Source of the DNA: Verrucomicrobiota bacterium
GTDB taxonomy: Bacteria > Verrucomicrobiota > Verrucomicrobiia > Methylacidiphilales > Verrucolacustridaceae
Reading direction: 5' to 3'
DNA length: 5,452 nt
Assembly (NCBI GenBank): GCA_010024525.1
Contig: RGGS01000105.1
Coordinates: 1 to 5,452 of the forward strand
Shown here in pieces: positions 1 through 4,690 of this stretch. The notes under the pieces are model-generated. The model had not been told where the DNA came from. It was given only the letters and a program-made list of their open reading frames with translations, and did not search any database. Each line of letters opens with the position of its first letter. Position 1 is the stretch's first letter. The position numbers and the translations under genes were made by a program.

Positions 1-1
1 G

Positions 2-1492
2 GTCCATGCCTTCGATGCGGAACGGTTGCAGGGGAACACCATCGCAGTTCGCCGGGCAAAACCTGGGGAGAAATTGGCCGGATTGGACGGAGGGATCCAT
101 GTTTTAACCGCCGAGGATCTGGTGATTGCCGACGGGCAGGGACCGGTTGCTTTGGCCGGGGTGGTGGGCGGGAAGAATTCCTCGGTACAAAAAGCAACCC
201 GAACCATTCTGCTGGAATCGGCCTCGTTCCTCGCAGGGAGAGTTCGCAAGACCGGACGTCGTTTTTCTTTGCCCACGGAGTCCTCGCGGCGTTTTGGTCG
301 TGGTGGCCTTGACCCGGCCCTCGTGGATCAAGCCAAGCACCGGGTGATTCAGCTTCTTTCCGATTGTGGGGCGCTGGACAAGGTGGAAGGTGCGCTCTCC
401 GTGGGATCGCCAACCTCCACACCCGACGCCCCCGTTCCTCTTCGCATGGAGCGGGTTGAAAAAATCCTCGGATTAAAAAACGATCCCAAGCTGCTGGCTG
501 ACCGTTTAAGGGCTCTGGGGTTTCGCGAGGAAAAGACCGGGTGGGTTCCTCCTTCCTGGCGTGCGGATATCCGTGAGGAGACGGATTTGCTGGAGGAACT
601 GGTCCGTCTGGCGGATTTGGAGGCAGTGCCGGCCGTGCTGGACTCCCTGGCGGAAGGCCAATCCAAAGAGGATCAGGAGGATCGGGAACGACGGGCCATC
701 CGCTCCTTTCTTGTGGAGCGCGGGTATTTTGAAGCTCTCTCCGGCAGCCTCGTTTGCAGGGAGGAGGGGAAACAGGTGCCTCTCACCGTGGCGGCGGGAC
801 CCGAAGCGGCGGCGTATCGTGAATCCCTGCTCCCTGGATTGCTGGCCTCCGCCGGGCGAAATATTTCCCGTGGGCAAACTGATCTTAAGCTGTTCGAAAT
901 CGGACGGGTGACCGGCCGGGGGGCTCAAGAAGAAATGCATTTGGCGGTTTTGGTTGCGGGTCGGGAAAGGCCTGTGAACTGGGACGATACGGAGGTGGCG
1001 GTGGACCTTTTCAGCCTGAAGGGCGTCTGGCAGGAACTGTGCGAAAGGTTTCCCGGTTTGCGTGAGCCCATGGTCTTGCGCGAAGTTTCCGCCGCCGAAA
1101 AGAAGGCCATCGGCATCAAAGCGACCGTCCATGTGAGCGAGGGCATTTTGGTGCCAGGCAAGTTCCAGAGTGCGGCGTATCGGGAGGTCAGCAGTTTTCC
1201 AGGGGTGCAGAGGGACCTAGCCCTGGTGATGCCTGAAACCGTTTCGTACGGGGAGGTCGAGAAGACCATCCGATCCTCCGCTCCGGCTGAGATGGAGGGA
1301 TTCACGGTGTTTGACCGTTTCCGCGATGCTTCGGGGGTGAAGGTTCCGAAGGGGTTCCTGTCACTAGGCTGTCGCTTGCATTTCCGTTCCCATGCGCGAA
1401 CCTTGACGGAACAGGAGGTCAGTGGTTGGGAGAAGAAGATTCTCGAATCGCTCTCCACCCGGTGCCAAGCAAGGCTCCGGGGAGTTCTTTGA
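2..1492 (+). CDS. pheT: Phenylalanine--tRNA ligase beta subunit, 3' part (5' end outside window)
   Basis: Beta subunit of the cytoplasmic alpha2-beta2 enzyme that charges tRNA-Phe with phenylalanine. The frame is open at the left edge and starts in the middle of the conserved HAFD motif, so 496 C-terminal residues are visible; family members are about 800 long, so roughly 250-300 residues (the OB-fold tRNA-binding region and the start of the B3/B4 domain) lie outside. Visible order, numbered from the first in-window residue: B3/B4 editing domain (about 1-135; HAFD, DLVIAD, ALAGVVGG, then TESSRRFGRG near 92-101), B5 domain (about 143-211, with the acidic RADIREETDLLEE segment), degenerate synthetase core (about 225-355, with SLLPGLL and LFEIGRV), and the anticodon-binding FDX-ACB domain (about 386-496, with FPGVQRDLAL and RTLTEQEV). 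TTG at 26 is an internal codon, not the start. The usual RFERG motif reads RFGRG here. pheS is normally just upstream and is not in the window. Confidence 0.96.
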   Translation, partial: VHAFDAERLQGNTIAVRRAKPGEKLAGLDGGIHVLTAEDLVIADGQGPVALAGVVGGKNSSVQKATRTILLESASFLAGRVRKTGRRFSLPTESSRRFGRGGLDPALVDQAKHRVIQLLSDCGALDKVEGALSVGSPTSTPDAPVPLRMERVEKILGLKNDPKLLADRLRALGFREEKTGWVPPSWRADIREETDLLEELVRLADLEAVPAVLDSLAEGQSKEDQEDRERRAIRSFLVERGYFEALSGSLVCREEGKQVPLTVAAGPEAAAYRESLLPGLLASAGRNISRGQTDLKLFEIGRVTGRGAQEEMHLAVLVAGRERPVNWDDTEVAVDLFSLKGVWQELCERFPGLREPMVLREVSAAEKKAIGIKATVHVSEGILVPGKFQSAAYREVSSFPGVQRDLALVMPETVSYGEVEKTIRSSAPAEMEGFTVFDRFRDASGVKVPKGFLSLGCRLHFRSHARTLTEQEVSGWEKKILESLSTRCQARLRGVL

Positions 1493-1533
1493 ACCGGTTG
1501 GTTCGGTTTCACGCCCTGCCTGGAGAGTGTGAC

Positions 1534-1698
1534 GGATCAATTTCTTTCGTCCGATAAAATCAAAAAACGAGGCCCAACCTCAATCCGAAAACGTCATGCC
1601 TTGATTGGAAGGCGGACGCGGAAGCGGGAGCCTCAAATCTGGAACATTCCAGGGTCGAAAGAAATTCTCCTAGCGCCCGGGTGGGGCGTGTTTTTTTT
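1534..1698 (+). ncRNA. Candidate structured 3' UTR or small RNA between pheT and leuD
   Basis: Seen: an exact 11-bp inverted repeat, AATTTCTTTCG at 1539-1549 and CGAAAGAAATT at 1656-1666. It extends outward by three pairs (1534-1536 with 1668-1670) and inward by two (1551-1552 with 1653-1654) across small mismatches. Inside are nested helices: 1569-1575 with 1627-1634 (one bulged A), 1578-1585 with 1603-1612 (two-base bulge), a short CGC/GCG hairpin with a GGAA (GNRA-type) loop at 1617-1626, and a CTGGA/TCCAG hairpin at 1639-1652. A terminator-like hairpin and T run follow directly on the + strand. Inferred: a multibranched RNA fold, either the pheT 3' UTR or an RNA processed from it. It matches no RNA family I recognise, I see no convincing promoter of its own, and a chance fold is possible. 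Confidence 0.27.
1673..1698 (+). terminator. Probable intrinsic terminator downstream of pheT
   Basis: A GC-rich hairpin pairs 1673-1678 with 1684-1689 (six pairs including one G-T wobble, five-base loop). After one further base come eight consecutive T residues (1691-1698). This is the layout of a Rho-independent terminator on the + strand, about 180 bases after the pheT stop. The - strand has only an A run before the hairpin and no T run after it, so it should not terminate leuCD. Confidence 0.5.
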
Positions 1699-1709
1699 AG
1701 GGATAAAAG

Positions 1710-2321
1710 CTAAGCGGCAGAAACCGAAGGGCCGGGAATGGTGGAAGCCATCGATTGAACTTTGGGTAGATTGGCGAGTAGATCGGCAATGGCATCGTAT
1801 CGGCCGGAAAGGAGACCTTGCTGGGCACTGGCCTTCATGGTGACCGGGAAGGAAAGTTTGCCCGCCGTCACTTTCAGTTTTTCGAGATCGATTTCCACCT
1901 GGGTGGAGGGTTCCGAGGAGATGAGTTGGGTGAGGGCCCGGAGATCCTCTTTTTGGGCCGAAACACAGGGCAGTCCCAGGGTGGTGCTATTCCCGAAAAA
2001 GATCTCCGCGTAGTTGCCGGCAATGACGGCCTGAAAGCCCGCCCGGACGATCGCCTGGGGGGCGTGCTCGCGGGAACTGCCACAACCAAAATTCATGCCA
2101 GAGACAAGGATGGTGGCTCCCTTGAATTTGGCCTGATCGATGGGGTGATTCGTGGACTTTCCTTCCGGAGTCTGACGGATGTCGCGAAAAAGAAATTCCC
2201 CCAGCCCGTCAAAGGTCACGCAACGCATGTAACGAGCGGGAATGATCCGATCGGTATCGATGTCGTCTCCCTCCATAGGGACGGCGCGACCGGTGATTTT
2301 CTTAATGGGGGAGAGGGACAT
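1710..2321 (-). CDS. leuD: 3-isopropylmalate dehydratase small subunit
   Basis: Small (swivel-domain) subunit of isopropylmalate isomerase. With LeuC it converts 2-isopropylmalate to 3-isopropylmalate through isopropylmaleate, the second step of the leucine branch, in the cytoplasm. The 203-residue product is close to the usual LeuD length. Diagnostic segments are DDIDTDRIIPARYM (19-32), the substrate-loop signature NFGCGSSREHAP (77-88) and FFGNSTTLGLP (108-118). The last 15 or so residues (Ser/Ala/Pro-rich) look like a family-variable tail. The start is secure: it matches the family N-terminus, has an AAGG ribosome-binding sequence six bases upstream, and lies one base after the leuC stop, which suggests translational coupling. 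No leuA or leuB is visible on either side, so leuCD appears as a two-gene unit convergent with pheT. Confidence 0.96.
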   Translation of the reverse strand: MSLSPIKKITGRAVPMEGDDIDTDRIIPARYMRCVTFDGLGEFLFRDIRQTPEGKSTNHPIDQAKFKGATILVSGMNFGCGSSREHAPQAIVRAGFQAVIAGNYAEIFFGNSTTLGLPCVSAQKEDLRALTQLISSEPSTQVEIDLEKLKVTAGKLSFPVTMKASAQQGLLSGRYDAIADLLANLPKVQSMASTIPGPSVSAA

Positions 2322-2322
2322 G

Positions 2323-3732
2323 TCAGGCCTTGGCGAAAACTTTCCGTGCGTCGCTGACTTCGCCGGTGACGGCGGCGGCGGCCACCATGACGGGACTCAT
2401 CAGGAGGGTTCGCCCTGTCGGGCTGCCTTGCCGGCCCTTGAAGTTCCGATTGGAGGAAGAGGCGCAGATTTCATCTCCCACCAGCTGGTCGGGGTTCATT
2501 CCGAGGCACATGGAACATCCCGCCTCGCGCCATTCGAAACCGGCTTCACGAAAGATCTTATCGATTCCCAATTCAGCGCAAATCTTGCTCACCCCCTGGG
2601 AACCAGGGACGGCGATGGCACGGATGCCTGGGGCAACCTTGCGGCCTTTGAGGAATTTCGAGGCTTCCACGAAGTCGGAGACGCGGGCATTGGTGCAGGA
2701 GCCGAAAAAGGCGACCTGAATTTTTTGTCCGGACAGTTTTTCGCCGGCTTTAAACTTCATGAATTCGAGAGCCTCCTTGGCGGAGGAGCGGTCGGCTTCC
2801 GGAAGTTGATCGGGGGAGGGGATGGCCTCATCGATGAAAATCCCTTGTCCGGGGTTGATTCCCCAGGTGACGGTTGGGCGGATTTCAGAGGCTTCAAAGA
2901 TCTTCACATCGTCGTAGACAGCATCCGGATCGGAAGCCACTTTTCTCCATTCTTTCACGGCGGCGTCCCACTCCTTGCCTCGGGGGCAGTAAGGGCGGCC
3001 CTTGAGATATTCGAAGGTTTTTTCGTCGGGGTTGACGTAACCGACCCGGGCGCCGCCCTCGATCGACATGTTACAGATCGTCATTCGTTCTTCGATGGAG
3101 AGGCCCTCGATCGTCGGACCTGCGTATTCGTAGGCGAACCCGGTTCCTCCGTTGACTCCGAGGGTGCGTATGATGTGAAGAATGATGTCTTTCGCGTAAA
3201 CGCCCGGGCCGAGTTTGCCGCGAACCTCGATCTTGCGGACCTTGAGCGGAGAAAGAGCCATGGTCTGGGTGGCGAGGACGTCGCGAACCTGACTGGTTCC
3301 GATGCCAAAAGCCACCGCACCAAAAGCACCATGGGTGGAGGTGTGGGAATCGCCGCAGGCAATGGTGGTACCGGGTTGGGTGATTCCCTGTTCCGGTCCC
3401 ACAATATGGACGATGCCCTGCTTTCCGGAGGGGATATCGAAGAAGGTGACCCCAAATTCCGCGCAGTTCTTGCGGAGCTCCTTGATCATGGCGTCAGCCA
3501 AGGAGTCCTTGAAGGGCTCGATGCGGTGATCGGTGGGAACGATATGGTCCACCGTGGCAAAGGTGCGGTTGGGGAAGGCGACTTTCAGTCCCAGATCACG
3601 AATCATGCCGAAAGCCTGGGGGCTGGTCACTTCATGAATGAGGTGGGTGCCAATGAAAAGTTGGGTCGAACCGTCGGGGAGTTTTGCGACGGTGTGCCGG
3701 TCCCAAACTTTATGGAAAAGGGTCTTACCCAT
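2323..3732 (-). CDS. leuC: 3-isopropylmalate dehydratase large subunit
   Basis: Aconitase-family large subunit of isopropylmalate isomerase, carrying the catalytic [4Fe-4S] cluster and partnering LeuD. From the ATG at 3732 the product has 469 residues, matching the roughly 466-470 of the E. coli-type LeuC. It opens MGKTLFHKVWDRH, as the family does. Cluster cysteines are Cys346 (GSCTN), Cys406 and Cys409 (GCSMCLGMN), each one residue off the E. coli positions. Other hallmarks are HLIHEVTSPQAF, GPEQGITQPG, CGDSHTSTHGAFGA, TWGINPGQ and the C-terminal SSNRNFKGRQG. An upstream in-frame ATG at 3759 would add nine residues (MVFRYSKTL) with no family counterpart, and a possible promoter overlaps that stretch, so 3732 is preferred. 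No clear Shine-Dalgarno sequence precedes either ATG. leuD follows one base after the stop. Confidence 0.97.
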   Translation of the reverse strand: MGKTLFHKVWDRHTVAKLPDGSTQLFIGTHLIHEVTSPQAFGMIRDLGLKVAFPNRTFATVDHIVPTDHRIEPFKDSLADAMIKELRKNCAEFGVTFFDIPSGKQGIVHIVGPEQGITQPGTTIACGDSHTSTHGAFGAVAFGIGTSQVRDVLATQTMALSPLKVRKIEVRGKLGPGVYAKDIILHIIRTLGVNGGTGFAYEYAGPTIEGLSIEERMTICNMSIEGGARVGYVNPDEKTFEYLKGRPYCPRGKEWDAAVKEWRKVASDPDAVYDDVKIFEASEIRPTVTWGINPGQGIFIDEAIPSPDQLPEADRSSAKEALEFMKFKAGEKLSGQKIQVAFFGSCTNARVSDFVEASKFLKGRKVAPGIRAIAVPGSQGVSKICAELGIDKIFREAGFEWREAGCSMCLGMNPDQLVGDEICASSSNRNFKGRQGSPTGRTLLMSPVMVAAAAVTGEVSDARKVFAKA

Positions 3733-3741
3733 AAGAGTTTT

Positions 3742-3769
3742 AGAATATCGAAAAACCATTCTGGCGCAA
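3742..3769 (-). promoter_or_regulatory. Weak sigma70-like promoter candidate for leuCD
   Basis: Reading the - strand, TTGCGC (3769-3764) and TATTCT (3747-3742) are separated by 16 bases. The -10 box matches four of six consensus positions and the -35 only three. The -10 box ends nine bases before the preferred leuC ATG at 3732, so transcription would begin only a few bases before the start codon. Together with the missing Shine-Dalgarno sequence this suggests a nearly leaderless mRNA. The pair could be chance; a promoter beyond the REP elements is the alternative. Confidence 0.25.
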
Positions 3770-3790
3770 ACCGGTGTGGCCGCGTTTGAT

Positions 3791-3819
3791 TTGGCCCCGA
3801 CGGAGCGGGGCCCTACAGA
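3791..3819 (-). repeat. REP element, copy 1 (GTAG on the - strand)
   Basis: A perfect 7-bp palindrome, GGCCCCG (3793-3799) and CGGGGCC (3806-3812), encloses the six-base loop ACGGAG. It is followed by CTACAGA, so read on the - strand it is TCTGTAG directly joined to the stem. A GTAG tetranucleotide next to an imperfect palindrome is the known layout of REP sequences mobilised by RAYT (TnpA-REP) proteins. The 29 bases are identical to copy 2, exactly 60 bases further on. Assignment to the REP class is inferred from layout only. Confidence 0.75.
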
Positions 3820-3850
3820 GGGGTGGGTTGTGAGGATTGTGCGGATGATT

Positions 3851-3879
3851 TTGGCCCCGACGGAGCGGGGCCCTACAGA
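3851..3879 (-). repeat. REP element, copy 2 (GTAG on the - strand)
   Basis: Identical over 29 bases to the copy at 3791-3819: stem 3853-3859 with 3866-3872, loop ACGGAG, CTAC at 3873-3876. The left flanks also resemble each other (TGAT then TTGG, with one extra T here), while the right flanks differ after TACAGA. The 60-base step suggests duplication of a unit or insertion at a fixed spacing. Confidence 0.75.
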
Positions 3880-3897
3880 TTGGTTCGACTGATGGCA

Positions 3898-3953
3898 TCT
3901 GTAGGGCCGCGTTCCACCGCGGACGTGGCCCCGACGGAGCGGGGCCCTACAGA
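3898..3953. repeat. REPIN: two REP copies in inverted orientation
   Basis: The left half begins TCTGTAG on the + strand. GTAG is at 3901-3904, with stem 3905-3911 against 3918-3924 (one G/A mismatch) and loop TTCCAC. The right half is the standard copy in the opposite orientation (stem 3927-3933 with 3940-3946, loop ACGGAG, CTAC 3947-3950). Two bases separate the halves. The outer arms, 3898-3908 and 3943-3953, are an exact 11-bp inverted repeat, so the whole element could also fold as one long hairpin or cruciform. The left copy differs from the others by one C-G to G-C swap in its stem, which keeps pairing. This is the classic REPIN/BIME layout of a mobile short palindromic doublet. Confidence 0.75.
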
Positions 3954-3961
3954 ACTTCGAG

Positions 3962-4031
3962 TCTTCCCATCTTTCACGCCTACAAAAACACCTTCCACCT
4001 CCCGCCTTCCACCAACCAAACCCCCTCCCTT
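3962..4031. other. G-depleted C/A/T-rich spacer between REPIN and antitoxin promoter
   Basis: Of these 70 bases only two (3978 and 4004) are G on the + strand, while C and A are abundant, including CCCCCTCCC at 4021-4029. I see no convincing ORF, hairpin or known RNA. The - strand is correspondingly G-rich, with many runs of two to five G. The tract ends at the -35 box of the antitoxin promoter. Its role is unknown. Confidence 0.5.
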
Positions 4032-4057
4032 GACATCCATTTCACAACCACTATGGT
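4030..4057 (+). promoter_or_regulatory. Sigma70-type promoter for the toxin-antitoxin operon
   Basis: A perfect TTGACA -35 box (4030-4035) and a TATGGT -10 box (4052-4057; four of six consensus positions) are 16 bases apart. The expected transcription start about seven bases after the -10 box falls on, or within a base or two of, the antitoxin ATG at 4064. The mRNA would then be leaderless, which fits the absence of a Shine-Dalgarno sequence upstream of that ATG. Confidence 0.5.
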
Positions 4058-4072
4058 TCCAATATGGCAACC
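4055..4072. promoter_or_regulatory. Candidate antitoxin operator overlapping -10 box and start codon
   Basis: Eighteen bases form an imperfect palindrome with seven of nine symmetric pairs: GGTT on the left, AACC on the right, ATAT-like centre. TATGG also occurs as a direct repeat at 4052-4056 and 4063-4067, 11 bases (one helical turn) apart. RHH antitoxins commonly repress their own operon from short palindromes or direct repeats over the promoter, so this is the natural place for such a site. No binding data can be read from sequence. Confidence 0.35.
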
Positions 4073-4303
4073 TTGACTTTGAAGGACGTACCGGAAAAGC
4101 TGCACTCTGCCTTGAAAAAACAGGCCGATCGTCACCGGCGCTCCTTGAATCAGGAAATCCTGTACTGTCTGGAGCGATTGACCGGTCTGAACCAACCCGT
4201 GGCTGACGAGCGCCGGGCCTGGTTACAAGCCTCTGAACAAAGTCTCCGCAAGGTTTGGGACAACCCGGAAGATGCGGTTTATGATGCACTGCTCCAGAAA
4301 TGA
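4064..4303 (+). CDS. Ribbon-helix-helix antitoxin (FitA/VapB-like N-terminus) of a type II TA pair
   Basis: A 79-residue protein. Residues 2-9 (ATLTLKDV) fit the DNA-contacting beta strand of an Arc/FitA-type ribbon-helix-helix fold, 10-24 the first helix, and SLNQEILYCLERL (27-39) the second. Most of the remaining C-terminal half, ending WDNPEDAVYDALLQK, resembles the toxin-neutralising tail seen on many such antitoxins. Inferred roles: bind and inhibit the downstream toxin, and as a dimer repress the operon promoter. The start at 4064 is supported by the family-like MATLTLKDVP opening and by the promoter geometry; the ATG at 4053 is out of frame. The 3' end overlaps the toxin gene, coupling their translation. 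I do not assign a specific symbol because RHH antitoxins pair with several toxin families. Confidence 0.85.
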   Translation: MATLTLKDVPEKLHSALKKQADRHRRSLNQEILYCLERLTGLNQPVADERRAWLQASEQSLRKVWDNPEDAVYDALLQK

Positions 4304-4601
4304 CGTTGTCCTGCTGCCGATCCCCTTCTCCGATCTGACCAGCACCAAGGTTCGTCCGGCGATCGTGGTGGGTCACGGCTCCGTGGCGGGAGACCTGATC
4401 GTGGTGCCGGTCACCTCTCGTTTGGCCTTGGCCGATTTCCCGTTGAAACTCTGGAAGGAGTGCGGTTTGCCCGTTCCCAGCGCCGTCAAAGGACAAGTGG
4501 CCACGATTGAAGCTCGCCTGATCCGCAAAATCACCGGCCGACTGGGTGAAGCGGATGTCCGCACCCTCGACACCCGCCTCCGCTCCTGGTTGCATCTCTA
4601 G
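4281..4601 (+). CDS. MazF/PemK-type endoribonuclease toxin
   Basis: MazF/PemK/CcdB-like toxin, expected to act in the cytoplasm as a dimer that cleaves mRNA at short sites and is neutralised by the antitoxin encoded just upstream. Family segments visible: NDVVLLPIPFSDLTSTKVRPAIVV at the N-terminus (in the place of E. coli GDLIWVDF...HRPAVVL), DLIVVPVTSR in the middle, and GLPVPSAVKGQVATIEARLIRK. The Arg of KVRPA and the Thr of PVTSR correspond to the catalytic Arg29 and Thr52 of E. coli MazF, so the enzyme looks intact. Three ATGs compete: 4272 (109 aa), 4281 (106 aa) and 4284 (105 aa). I chose 4281 because GGAAG at 4267-4271 lies nine bases upstream and the distance to the NDVVL strand is normal. 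The gene overlaps the antitoxin 3' end in another frame. Confidence 0.88.
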   Translation: MMHCSRNDVVLLPIPFSDLTSTKVRPAIVVGHGSVAGDLIVVPVTSRLALADFPLKLWKECGLPVPSAVKGQVATIEARLIRKITGRLGEADVRTLDTRLRSWLHL

Positions 4602-4690
4602 GTTCCCTCCACCACGAGGGCCTAAAGAGCTAATCATCTCCCTCACAGCCTGTAGTCTGCCGCCTTTAGCCTCTCTCGATCTTTCGGCGC

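Noticed and set aside
1491..1504. GAACC/GGTTC hairpin overlapping the pheT stop codon
   Set aside because: Five pairs with a four-base loop and no T run after it. The hairpin with T8 at 1673-1698 is the better terminator.
1529..1843. A 104-codon GTG-started frame between pheT and leuD
   Set aside because: It crosses the candidate structured RNA and terminator and then runs antisense into the leuD 3' end. Its basic, Trp-rich translation shows no family resemblance and no ribosome-binding site was seen.
2242..3789. A 515-codon open frame on the + strand running through leuC and the start of leuD
   Set aside because: It lies antisense to two proteins that match their families from end to end. 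Its translation is a low-complexity Gly/Asp/His-rich string with no recognisable domain, as expected from the mirror frame of GC-biased codons.
3733..3790. Leucine-responsive leader or T-box upstream of leuC
   Set aside because: No leader peptide with Leu codons, T-box motif or terminator/antiterminator pair is visible, and the candidate promoter leaves no room for a leader.
3791..3953. CRISPR array
   Set aside because: The repeats occur in both orientations, only two share a regular step, the units are self-complementary with GTAG ends, and there are no cas genes. REP elements explain the pattern better.
4616..4673. Inverted repeat in the toxin/partial-gene gap: GAGG and CTAAAG (4616-4627, two-base bulge) pairing with CTTTAG and CCTC (4664-4673)
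   Set aside because: Considered as a bidirectional terminator. The loop is about 36 bases and neither strand has a T run after it, so it may be chance. Nothing else was seen in the 89-base gap except a 5-bp CCCTC/GAGGG hairpin at 4605-4620.
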